This document shows, in pieces, positions 15,496-24,900 of a stretch of 25,744 nt of DNA. Source of the stretch: Flavobacterium psychrophilum (GTDB lineage: Bacteria > Bacteroidota > Bacteroidia > Flavobacteriales > Flavobacteriaceae); assembly GCA_943325515.2 (NCBI GenBank), contig CALPPS020000029.1, positions 1 to 25,744 on the forward strand, read 5' to 3'. Numbering within the stretch: position 1 is the first letter of the stretch; each line of letters opens with the position of its first letter. The notes beneath the pieces were generated by a model, which did no database searches, had not been told where the DNA came from, and worked only from the letters and a program-made list of their open reading frames with translations. Made by a program: the position numbers and the translations under genes.

Positions 15496-18432
15496 ATGAA
15501 ATTAAATTTACGCTTTTTTTTAGTCCTTTTTACTTTATTTTCTTTTTCTATAATCTATTCTCAAACATCTGGAATTAAAGGTGTTGTGATTGAAGACAAG
15601 ACAGGACAACCTTTGCCTGGAGCCACAGTAACTATAGTTGAATTGAATAAATCAAGAGTTACTGATGCGAATGGAAATTTTACTTTTTCAAAAATAGCAC
15701 CAGGGAGTTATGTTGTTAAAGTAACAGCACTAACATTTCAAGAAAAAAATATTACAGAAGTAATGGTTATTGCTGATGAAATTTATAATTTGAATATTTC
15801 TTTACCTGAAAAAAACAACCAGTTAGATGAAGTTGTAATTAAAAATACCAAAGCAAAAGTAGAATCGGTTAAGTCGCTTTTAACCATGCAAAAAAACAGT
15901 GCCAATGTTTCTGATGGAATTTCGGCTGAAACAATTAAAAGAACTCCAGATAAAAACACTTCAGATGTTTTAAAAAGAATAAGCGGTGCAAGTATCCAAG
16001 ATAATAGATTTGTAATTGTTCGCGGTTTGAATGATCGTTACAATGCAGCTCTTTTAAATGGGGCGCCACTTCCAAGTTCTGAACCGGATAGAAAAGCATT
16101 TTCTTTTGATATTTTTCCATCTAATATGATTGATAATTTGGTGATAACTAAAACAGCTTCCCCTGACCTTCCTGGTGATTTTGCCGGTGGAGTAATTCAA
16201 ATAAACACAAAATCTGTTCCCGAAAAAGATTTCCAGTCTATTACAGTTGGAACAGGATACAATACAATCACTACATTCAAAAACCAAAGAACTTATAAAG
16301 GTGGAGCTACTGATTGGCTAGGTTTTGATGATGGAACAAGAGCTTTGCCTTCTTACATTCCAAATACAGCTTATTTTGAATCACCAGATACACCGTATCA
16401 AGATATTGCGGCTCTTGCCCAAAAATACAAAACAGATTGGAGTATTCAAAACAAAAGCTTTTTACCTAATACTAGTTTCCAATACTCAATAGGCAAACAT
16501 TATGAATTTGGAAATAAAGTAGTAGGAATGTTGTTTGCCTTGTCACACAATAGCACCAATAATTTTAATGAAACTGAACGCTTTGATTATGACGACATAT
16601 CCAATGCACCTAACACACCTAATACAAAATATAAGGACAACAATTATAGTGTGCAGGTTTTAACGGGTTTATTAGCCAATTTATCTTTTAAGTTTAATGA
16701 AAATCACAACATTTCATTTAAAAACATATTTAGCATTAATTCCACCGATTTAGTTGTGGAAAGATCTGGACTGCCGAACATTTCTAGTAGCGCAACTAGA
16801 ACGATAAATTCGGATGTAAGATGGTTTACTAGTAACAAAATATACTCTGGGCAATTAAACGGGGATCATTATTTTACTAAGTCCAAAATAAAAATAAATT
16901 GGACAGGTTTTTACAGTAATATTAACCGAGAAATTCCAAATTTAAGACGCAATATATATTCCATTGCCGACCCTAACAGCTCTGATCCAAACCAATCAAT
17001 TCCAGTTGCGAGTATTTCTATAAATAGTAGTGGTGGTGCTGATTATGGTGGAGGAATGTTTTTTTCAGAAAATAAAGAAACTATAGAAGGAGGAAAGTTA
17101 GACATTTCTAGGAAGTTCACAATTGGTGAGGACTTTATAAATGAAATTAAAATAGGAGGATTTATGCAAAAAAGAGATAGAGATTTTTTTGCACGACAGT
17201 TGCAATATAAGCAACTTAATATAGGAGGTATTTTTAATAGTAATTTGTTAAACTTACCTAATGAAACAATCTTTTCGTCAGCCAATATGGGTCAGCTATC
17301 ACCTCTTGTAAATGGGTTTACATTATTTGATGCCTCTAAAGTTACAGATGCATACAAAGCAGGCTCTAAGCTTTATGCTGGTTATGTAATGCTTGACAAT
17401 AGATATAAAAAATTTAGATTAGTTTGGGGTGCTCGTATCGAAAATTATATACAAACATTAGATGCAAGAAAAACAGAAACAGAGAATTTGGCATTGAATA
17501 ACCATCAAACAGATTTTTTACCCTCAGCAAACCTTATTTTTTCAATTAATAAAAAACAAAATTTACGATTAAGCTATTCCAGAACCTTAAACAGACCAGA
17601 GTTTAGAGAATTAGCGCCTTTTGGATTTTATGATTTTACCAATCAGTTTTTTACCCAAGGAAATGATGAATTGAAAATTGCTAAAGTGAAAAATATGGAT
17701 TTGCGTTATGAAATCTATCCTGGAAAAGGGCAGTTATTTTCAGTTTCTTATTTCAGAAAAAACTTTACAGATCCAATTGAAATTAAGCAGGAAGTCAATA
17801 ATAAATTCATCACTTACAGAAATGCAAAAAGCGCAGTTGCAAGTGGTTTAGAGTTTGAATTTAGAACTTTGCTAAGCACAATATTCACTATAGAAAAATC
17901 TACTTTATTGGATGATTTGACTTTATATTCTAACATTGCAATTATTAAGTCTACAGCAGATGTTTCTAATTTTAACACCGCTTCAAATACCGAAAAATCC
18001 AGACCTATGCAAGGTCAATCGCCTTATGTTTTTAATGCGGGTTTACAATATTTAAATAAAGATAATGGATGGTCAGGAGCTTTAAATATAAATAGGGTTG
18101 GAAGTAGAATCGCATTTGCTTCAAGCGAGCTTAAACCTGCAATATGGGAAAACCCAAGAACTCTTTTAGACCTTCAAGTCGCAAAATCATTGTATAAAAA
18201 TAAAATTGAGTTAAAATTAAATATTCAGAATATACTAGCACAAGATCAAATTTTCTATCAAAATAATAATAAAGAAAACGTATCGCAAACTTCATCGTTT
18301 GGTAATTTAAGCAACCTAATTTTCACGGGCGATCCTTTGAATGAAGATGGATATGATTCAAAAGTTGATGATGTAATTTGGAGAACTAAATACGGAAGAA
18401 CTTTTTCTTTATCTATGACTTATAACTTTTAG
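15496..18432 (+). CDS. TonB-dependent outer-membrane receptor
   Basis: A 978-residue active-transport receptor. The ATG at 15496 is chosen because it begins a standard signal peptide (MKLNLRFFLVLFTLFSFSIIYS, then Q) and because the earlier ATG at 15472 overlaps a promoter box. Residues about 26-105 are a carboxypeptidase-D-like sandwich (GVVIEDKTGQPLPGATVTI; DANGNFTF), followed by LDEVVIKN. The plug domain (about 130-245) contains TPDKNTSDVLKRISGASIQD, RGLNDRYNAALLNG and DFAGGVIQINTKSVPE. The rest is the 22-strand barrel, ending in the aromatic strand RTFSLSMTYNF. No SusD-like gene is adjacent, so this is not a classical glycan-uptake pair. The phosphoesterase gene starts 17 bp after its stop, suggesting one transcript. 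The ligand is unknown. Confidence 0.93.
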   Translation: MKLNLRFFLVLFTLFSFSIIYSQTSGIKGVVIEDKTGQPLPGATVTIVELNKSRVTDANGNFTFSKIAPGSYVVKVTALTFQEKNITEVMVIADEIYNLNISLPEKNNQLDEVVIKNTKAKVESVKSLLTMQKNSANVSDGISAETIKRTPDKNTSDVLKRISGASIQDNRFVIVRGLNDRYNAALLNGAPLPSSEPDRKAFSFDIFPSNMIDNLVITKTASPDLPGDFAGGVIQINTKSVPEKDFQSITVGTGYNTITTFKNQRTYKGGATDWLGFDDGTRALPSYIPNTAYFESPDTPYQDIAALAQKYKTDWSIQNKSFLPNTSFQYSIGKHYEFGNKVVGMLFALSHNSTNNFNETERFDYDDISNAPNTPNTKYKDNNYSVQVLTGLLANLSFKFNENHNISFKNIFSINSTDLVVERSGLPNISSSATRTINSDVRWFTSNKIYSGQLNGDHYFTKSKIKINWTGFYSNINREIPNLRRNIYSIADPNSSDPNQSIPVASISINSSGGADYGGGMFFSENKETIEGGKLDISRKFTIGEDFINEIKIGGFMQKRDRDFFARQLQYKQLNIGGIFNSNLLNLPNETIFSSANMGQLSPLVNGFTLFDASKVTDAYKAGSKLYAGYVMLDNRYKKFRLVWGARIENYIQTLDARKTETENLALNNHQTDFLPSANLIFSINKKQNLRLSYSRTLNRPEFRELAPFGFYDFTNQFFTQGNDELKIAKVKNMDLRYEIYPGKGQLFSVSYFRKNFTDPIEIKQEVNNKFITYRNAKSAVASGLEFEFRTLLSTIFTIEKSTLLDDLTLYSNIAIIKSTADVSNFNTASNTEKSRPMQGQSPYVFNAGLQYLNKDNGWSGALNINRVGSRIAFASSELKPAIWENPRTLLDLQVAKSLYKNKIELKLNIQNILAQDQIFYQNNNKENVSQTSSFGNLSNLIFTGDPLNEDGYDSKVDDVIWRTKYGRTFSLSMTYNF

Positions 18433-18449
18433 AAAGTTTTAAAAGCTTC

Positions 18450-19340
18450 ATGCCAAAAAAAGAAAATAAGAACCACAAGCGAAAAATTGATTTTTTAGTT
18501 ATTTCAGATGTGCATCTTGGAACCTATGGGTGTCATAGTAAAGAACTTTTGAAATACCTAAATAGTGTCAAACCAAAAGTGGTAGTTCTTAATGGAGATA
18601 TTATTGACATGTGGCAATTTAGTAAACGCTATTGGCCCAAATCACACATGCAAGTGATTCATAAAATTATGAATTGGGTTAGCAAAGGGGTCAAGGTTTA
18701 TTATATCACAGGAAATCATGATGAATTATTGAGAAAATTTGCCGGTTTCAAAATGGGTTCACTACTTATAGATAATAAACTAGTTGTTGACTTAGATGGA
18801 AAGAAAACTTGGATTTTTCATGGCGATGTTTTTGATGTAACCATGCAACATTCAAAATGGTTAGCCAAATTGGGTTCTCACGGATATGATTTATTGATAC
18901 TTATCAATGCCTTCTGTAATTGGGTTTCAGTAAAACTAGGAAAAGGTAAAATCTCGTTATCAAAAAACATAAAAAATAGTGTAAAAAAAGCAGTCAAATT
19001 CATTAATGATTTTGAGAAGACTGCCGCTGATATTGCTATTTCTAATCAATACGATTATGTTATTTGTGGTCATATACATCATCCTGAAATCAAAAATATT
19101 ACAACAGAAAACGGTAAAGTTGTCTACATGAATTCAGGCGATTGGATAGAAAATTTAACCGCCTTAGAATATCATAATCAAGAATGGAAACTATTCAGAT
19201 ACGATGAAGAAGATTTTAAAAATCATAAACTTGATGAAGAAGATGAGTTAACAACATTAGATAATTCTGAAATTTTCAATAAAATGTTAGACGGCTTTTT
19301 GGAAAACAATGGTAAAACAGAAATAAAATTCAAAAAATGA
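18450..19340 (+). CDS. Calcineurin-like metallophosphoesterase, PlcP/LpxH type
   Basis: A 296-residue cytosolic or membrane-associated di-metal phosphoesterase. Metal ligands are visible in order: SDVHLG (Asp20, His22), NGDIID (Asp50), GNHDE (89-92), HGD (124-126) and GHIHH (207-211). LpxH (UDP-2,3-diacylglucosamine hydrolase) and PlcP (phospholipase C of phosphate-starvation lipid remodelling) belong to this group. The block order DVHLGTYGC, YWPKSHMQVIHKI, WLAKLGSHGYD, KISLSKNIKNSVKKAVKFIN and NSGDWIENLTALEY matches what I know of PlcP better than of LpxH. The 4-bp ATGA overlap with a glycosyltransferase gene also fits a route from phospholipid to diacylglycerol to glycolipid. The family is firm; PlcP rather than LpxH is inference. 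Confidence 0.75.
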   Translation: MPKKENKNHKRKIDFLVISDVHLGTYGCHSKELLKYLNSVKPKVVVLNGDIIDMWQFSKRYWPKSHMQVIHKIMNWVSKGVKVYYITGNHDELLRKFAGFKMGSLLIDNKLVVDLDGKKTWIFHGDVFDVTMQHSKWLAKLGSHGYDLLILINAFCNWVSVKLGKGKISLSKNIKNSVKKAVKFINDFEKTAADIAISNQYDYVICGHIHHPEIKNITTENGKVVYMNSGDWIENLTALEYHNQEWKLFRYDEEDFKNHKLDEEDELTTLDNSEIFNKMLDGFLENNGKTEIKFKK

Positions 19341-20347
19341 AAATTTTGTATGCTGTTCAAGGTACTGGAAATGGCCATATCACAAGAGCCATTGAAATTA
19401 TAGAATACCTTCAAAAGAAAGGTGATCTAGATATACTGGTAAGCGGCATACAATCTGATATTGAATTGCCTTTTAAGGTAAAATATAAATTTAGCGGTCT
19501 TTCATTCATTTTTGGTAAAAATGGTGGGATAGATTTTTGGAAAACATTTTTAAAACTAAAATCAAGAAAGCTACTAAAAGACATTAAATCATTAAAAGTT
19601 AAAGAATACGATTTAATAATTAGTGATTTTGAACCCATTTCTGTTTGGGCAGCTATTAAAGCAAAGAAAACTTGTGTAGGTTTGAGTAATCAAGTTGCTA
19701 CCCTGCATCCTCTAGCACCAAAACCAAAAAAAGATGATGTAATGGGTAGAATGGTTTTGCAACATTATGCCCCCACTCATATTAATTATGGTTTTCATTT
19801 TAAGAGTTTAGACAAAAACGTATTTACTCCCATAATTAGAAAAGAAGTTAGAGAAATAGAAACAACTAATCTAGGACACTACACCGTTTATTTGCCCTCC
19901 TATGATGATGTAAAAATTATAAAAAGATTAAATAAAATCCCTTTAACAGAGTGGCATGTTTTTTCTAAACACAGTAAAAAATCCTATACAATTGGAAATG
20001 TTTCTATTTCACCCATTGACACAAAATCATTTTTGAATAGTATTGCTTCATCTTCAGGCGTATTAACTAATGCAGGTTTTGGCACAACGAGCGAAGCTCT
20101 ATTCCTAAAGAAAAAACTTTTAGTTATTCCTATGAAAAAACAATACGAGCAACAATGTAATGCTGTTACGCTTCAAGAAATGGGAATTAAAGTAATAAAA
20201 AAATTCAATAAGAACAGTATTGGTCTTATAGATAATTGGATCAAAAATGGTTCAACTGTTGAAGTTGATTATCAAGATAATACTAAAGAAATTATTGATT
20301 TGATAATAAGTAATCATAAAAAAGATAAAAATAAATTTTCTAGTTAG
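19337..20347 (+). CDS. GT-B glycosyltransferase (MurG-like group)
   Basis: A 336-residue transferase with no signal peptide. The N-terminal glycine-rich loop AVQGTGNGHITRAIEI (6-21) begins the first Rossmann domain, and DLIISDFEPISVWAA is a typical acceptor-domain strand. The C-terminal donor-binding half has GVLTNAGFGTTSEALFLKKK followed by PMKKQYEQQCNA, the usual nucleotide-sugar site of the MurG/diglucosyl-diacylglycerol synthase group. The start overlaps the phosphoesterase stop (ATGA), so the two are translationally coupled. Next to a PlcP-type enzyme, glycosylation of diacylglycerol is the likeliest job; the donor sugar and acceptor are inference. GH1 follows after 6 bp. Confidence 0.8.
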   Translation: MKILYAVQGTGNGHITRAIEIIEYLQKKGDLDILVSGIQSDIELPFKVKYKFSGLSFIFGKNGGIDFWKTFLKLKSRKLLKDIKSLKVKEYDLIISDFEPISVWAAIKAKKTCVGLSNQVATLHPLAPKPKKDDVMGRMVLQHYAPTHINYGFHFKSLDKNVFTPIIRKEVREIETTNLGHYTVYLPSYDDVKIIKRLNKIPLTEWHVFSKHSKKSYTIGNVSISPIDTKSFLNSIASSSGVLTNAGFGTTSEALFLKKKLLVIPMKKQYEQQCNAVTLQEMGIKVIKKFNKNSIGLIDNWIKNGSTVEVDYQDNTKEIIDLIISNHKKDKNKFSS

Positions 20348-20353
20348 ATCATT

Positions 20354-21730
20354 ATGAGTCTACCCAATAATAACTATAATTTTAAAAAAGAAGATTTTGG
20401 CGAAAATTTTCTTTGGGGCGTTTCCACTTCTGCAGTTCAAACAGAAGGGAATACTAAAGATGATGGCAAAGGAGATTCGATTTGGGATGAATTTTCAAGA
20501 AAAAAAAATGCTATTTTAAATAATGATTCTCCAGCGACTGCAACTAATTTTTATGAAAATTACAAGGAAGATATTCAAATCCTCAAAAATTTAGGCATCC
20601 CTAATTTCAGGTTTTCTTTGTCTTGGCCAAGAATTATCCCAAACGGATTAGGTAAAATAAATCAAAAAGGAATTGATTTTTATCATAACGTCATTGACTA
20701 TTGTATAGAAAATGGAATAGAGCCTTTTGTTACAATATATCATTGGGATTTGCCTCTAGAATTAGAAAAAAAAGGAGGTTGGATAAACCGAGAAATCACA
20801 TCATGGTTTGAAGAATATGTAAAAGTTTGTATCAATGCTTATGGTCAGAAAGTAAAAAATTGGATTGTACTTAATGAACCTTCAGTTTTTACAGGTGCAG
20901 GATATTTCTTTGGAATACATGCTCCAGGTAAAAAAGGCATGAACAACTTTCTGCCCGCTATGCACCATGCATTACTTTGCCAATCTATTGGATTTAAAAT
21001 TATAAAAGAAAAATTTCCAAATGCTTCTGTTGGTACAACTTATTCATGTACCTATATTACACCTAAAACTTATTCAGAAAAAGATTTAAAAGCTGCCGAA
21101 AGAGTCGACGCTCTATTAAACAGAGCTTTTATAGAGCCTTCACTCGGATTAGGATATCCAGTAAAAACACTCCCTTTTTTAAAGCATACAGCAAAATATT
21201 TTTTGCCGGGTGATGAGGAATTATTAAAAGTTAATTTTGATTTCATCGGATTACAAAACTATACACGTGAAGTTGTTGCACATAACTCCTATATTCCTTA
21301 TATCAATGCAAAATTAATTCCTGCCAACAAAAGGAATGTTGATTATACCATAATGAATTGGGAAATATATCCAAAATCTATTTACTATTTAATTTTAAAA
21401 TTTAGTAAATATGATGGCGTAAATAAAATAATAATCACCGAAAATGGGGCGTCTTTTTTTGATGAATTCAAACACAATATGATTGATGATAAAGAGCGAA
21501 TTGAATATATAAAATCATATTTGCATCAAGTTTTATTAGCAAAACAAAATGGCGGGAAAGTTGAGGGCTACTTTATATGGTCTTTGACTGATAATTTTGA
21601 ATGGGCAGAAGGATATAAACAACGTTTTGGTTTAGTATATATTGATTATGAAACACAAAAAAGAACCATTAAAAATTCAGGATATTGGTACCAAGAATTT
21701 TTAAAAAAAGAGAAAAAATCTTTTTTATAA
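20354..21730 (+). CDS. GH1-family beta-glucosidase
   Basis: A 458-residue TIM-barrel glycosidase, about the usual family length. The N-terminal GH1 signature FLWGVSTSAVQTEG (19-32) is present. The acid/base is Glu175 in WIVLNEPSVF, and the nucleophile is Glu363 in IIITENGASFF. The sugar-binding blocks YHWDLPLELE (129-138) and GYFIWSLTDNFEWAEGYKQR near the C terminus are intact. There is no signal peptide, so it acts inside the cell. As the last gene of the TonB receptor/phosphoesterase/glycosyltransferase run it could trim glucosylated lipids or use imported beta-glucosides. The family and catalytic residues are secure; the physiological substrate is not. Confidence 0.93.
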   Translation: MSLPNNNYNFKKEDFGENFLWGVSTSAVQTEGNTKDDGKGDSIWDEFSRKKNAILNNDSPATATNFYENYKEDIQILKNLGIPNFRFSLSWPRIIPNGLGKINQKGIDFYHNVIDYCIENGIEPFVTIYHWDLPLELEKKGGWINREITSWFEEYVKVCINAYGQKVKNWIVLNEPSVFTGAGYFFGIHAPGKKGMNNFLPAMHHALLCQSIGFKIIKEKFPNASVGTTYSCTYITPKTYSEKDLKAAERVDALLNRAFIEPSLGLGYPVKTLPFLKHTAKYFLPGDEELLKVNFDFIGLQNYTREVVAHNSYIPYINAKLIPANKRNVDYTIMNWEIYPKSIYYLILKFSKYDGVNKIIITENGASFFDEFKHNMIDDKERIEYIKSYLHQVLLAKQNGGKVEGYFIWSLTDNFEWAEGYKQRFGLVYIDYETQKRTIKNSGYWYQEFLKKEKKSFL

Positions 21731-21786
21731 TAATCTGCTACTATTAATTTTCATTCACAGCTAAACTAATCCCAACCTATAAGGAT

Positions 21787-21825
21787 TTAACATTTAGATA
21801 ACATATCCTTTAACAATAGTTTACA
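21787..21825 (+). promoter_or_regulatory. Four TTAACA-like direct repeats (Pho-box-like)
   Basis: TTAACA (21787), ATAACA (21798), TTAACA (21810) and TTTACA (21820) are spaced 11, 12 and 10 bp start to start. The pattern resembles a PhoP/PhoB box and recurs, less regularly, upstream of the TonB receptor. It lies about 86 bp upstream of the likely -7 element, further than usual for an activator site. Confidence 0.4.
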
Positions 21826-21853
21826 AATAGACCATTTTGAGAAACTATTTTTT
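21815..21853 (+). terminator. Candidate terminator after the GH1 operon
   Basis: AATAGTTT (21815-21822) and AAACTATT (21842-21849) form an 8-bp stem with a 19-nt loop, running into a stretch of six T. The stem is A/T-rich and therefore weak. Confidence 0.4.
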
Positions 21854-21910
21854 AACCTAAAAATTATTTTTATTTAATTTTCTATTTACACCTAGTTGTT
21901 TTATTGATTT

Positions 21911-21918
21911 TAAGTTTG
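21911..21918 (+). promoter_or_regulatory. Candidate -7 promoter element for the large surface protein
   Basis: TAAGTTTG matches TAnnTTTG and lies 31 bp before the ATG at 21950. A TTG at 21896-21898 is closer than the usual -33 spacing, so the promoter call rests mainly on the -7 box. Confidence 0.4.
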
Positions 21919-21949
21919 CCAAGTCTAACAATTAAAATCATTTAAACAA

Positions 21950-24900
21950 ATGAAAAAAAATTATTTTATTGCTATTTTGGCTTTGATAGTCAATTTTGCA
22001 AGTGCTCAGATTGAGCCAACAACGTATCGCGGGGCATTTGCGCCTGCACCAACTCCAATGTGGACAGATTCTTGGACCAACTGGGATCCACAGAATGAGC
22101 CATATACAGATCCTGCTGCTGCAAATGTTGTGAATCAAACAACTAACATCACAACTAATACAACCTGGACAACAGGTAAGACTTATAAATTAACAGGTCT
22201 TATTTATGTAACTAACAACGCCACTTTAACTATTCAACCAGGAGTTATCGTTAAAGGTGTTTATACAAACACTGGTACCGCTTTAATTGTTACTAAAGGG
22301 GCAAAAATTAATGCTGTAGGTACAGCTACACAACCTATTGTTTTCACATCTAACAAACCTGCTGGTCAAAGAGCACCAGGTGACTGGGGTGGAATCATCC
22401 TATTAGGTAAAGCTGGTTTCAACGTTAATAGTGGAATTAATAATATTGAAGGTATTACAGCAACTGTCAATACTGAATATGGTGGAGGAACTTCTCCAAT
22501 CCAAACTGACAATTCGGGTACTTTAAAATACTGTAGAATTGAATTCCCAGGGTTTGTGTTTTCTCCAAATAATGAAATCAACGGATTAACTTTTGGAGCT
22601 GTTGGTAGTGGTACAACTATTGACTATGTGCAAGTATCTCACTCTGGTGATGATTCATTTGAGTGGTTTGGTGGTTCAGTAAACTGTAAACACCTAGTTG
22701 CTTATAAAGGATTAGACGATGATTTTGATACAGATAATGGATATAATGGAATTGTACAATTCGGTTTAGTTGTAAGAGATCCTTCTTTGGCTGATAATCC
22801 TTCTATTTCAACTTCTGAAGGTTTCGAATCTGATAACAATGCTGGTGGTACAGTTACTGCTGGAACGAATAATACTTCTGCTATTTTTACAAATTGTACT
22901 TTAATTGGGCCTAAATTTAGAGCTTCAATTGCTCCAACAGTTACTATAGCTTCAGGATATGAAAGAGCATTACGTTTAAGAAGAGCAACAGAATTAAAAG
23001 TTTTTAACTCTATATTCTTAGATTTCAAAAGTAACATCTTATTTATCGATGGATCAGCAGCTTTAGCTAATGCTGCTGCGACAACACCTAAATTAATATT
23101 CAAGAACAATACTTTAGCTGGTACTTTAGATGGTACTTATACATCAGGATTTAACTTAAATGGAACAGATGCTTTAAAAATACCAGTAGTACCAGCAACA
23201 AATCCAGTAACATACCAACCTCTTCCTGCTTATTTATCATCGAATACAGTACAATCTTTTAGTGTTTCAACGACTGAAGGTGTGAATTCTGTTTTAACTA
23301 AAGCCTATGGGACTTCAAGTACAGAATGGGCTGCTGGTAACTTAGCTACTACACCAACAAACTTAGACTACAGACCAGTTTCTTCAACAGGTGCAGATTT
23401 TACAGATTCGTCAATGACACCTTATATTACTGCTGTGGTTGGTGAATCACCAATAGTTTCTAATAGAACCTATTGTAAAGGTGATGTTGCAACGCCATTA
23501 ACTGCTACACTAACAACTACTGGAGTATCATTAAAATGGTACACAGTTGCTTCGGGTGGAACAGCTTCTTTAATTGCACCAACTCCTTCAACATCTAATG
23601 CACCTGCTACTTTAAATTATTGGGTTTCACAAGTAAATAATTTAGGAGCAGACAGCGCAAGAGTACAATTAACTGTAACGGTAAATGCTATTCCAACTGA
23701 AGCGTTAGCAGCTATTACAGGAACTAACCCTGATGCTTTAACTACAACAGCAGCTATAACAGAAGTGGGTAAATTTGTTGGAACTACTTCTTCATTTACA
23801 TATACTACTTCTAATATTACTGAAGGTAATACTTATTTGTGGACTGTACCAAATGGTGTAAATATCACTAACGGTCAAGGAACTGCTACAATCACAGTTA
23901 ACTATGCTAACGTTCCTGCTGGTGCCGGTACAATTGGTTCAATTAATGTACAATCAGTTAATAGTAATGGCTGTAAAAATGCTGCTAAAACGTTAACAAT
24001 TACAAAAGCATTACCTGCTGCTCCTGCAACTTTGGTATTGACTAATAGAGCATTACCTGGAACAGCAGCTACATCTGCTATTACAAATTTTGGTAATTAC
24101 ATGGGACAATCTACAGCATTAACGCTAACAGCGGCTGCTGTAGCTACTGCATCTGCCTACGAATGGGAATTGCCAACAGGGGTTAATCTTGCTATACCAA
24201 ATACAGCAACAACAGTTACTACAACAAACACATATACTGCTGAACCATTCCTAAGTCCAAATACTCCAGGCACCACTATTGGTACTAAATTCTGGACAGT
24301 AACAAAAACAGATTATACACATGATGTTAATGGAGTTACAACTACAACTTCAGTTTCCACTGCAAAACAAAACATTGTAGGTACAGGGACTATCACCTTT
24401 ACTATTACGGCTGGAGCTATTGGTATTAACCAAGTTAATACACTATTTACCTATAATGGTGATACTTATATCTTGACTACAGCTACAACTGCAACTTCAA
24501 CATCTGTTGTTTGTGCTGTAGTATTCCCACTTGCAGGAAGTAATTATCCTCGATATGGTTCTAATACTACTGGAAATTTAACAAAAGTATCTGATGGTTC
24601 TACAATAGCTTTTTCTAAAATTGCTGTTACTCAAGGGAGAACCTATACTTTTACTATTGCTGCTGGACAAATTGGTGTTAAACCAGCTGGATCAGTATTT
24701 ACTTATAATGGAGATACTTATTATTTAGCTACTGCTACAACGGCAACTTCTACATCTGTGGTTTGCTATGTTGCAGATCCTCAACCTGCGGGTAATTATC
24801 CTTCTGGTGTAACTACCAATACTAATGTTGCAAATACTTATTTAACTGATGCAATTACAGAAGCTAAAACCTATTTCTCTAAAATAGTAAAAGCAGGATA

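Noticed and set aside
15496..21730. Classical polysaccharide utilisation locus
   Set aside because: A TonB receptor and a GH1 enzyme are present, but there is no SusD-like gene and no sensor or anti-sigma gene. The intervening phosphoesterase and glycosyltransferase point to lipid metabolism, and the GH1 enzyme has no signal peptide.
22702..23109. Minus-strand open frame of 135 codons opposite the large surface protein
   Set aside because: The sense strand is Thr/Ala-rich, which leaves few stops in this antisense frame. It has no recognisable domain, and the sense frame has a signal peptide and known blocks.
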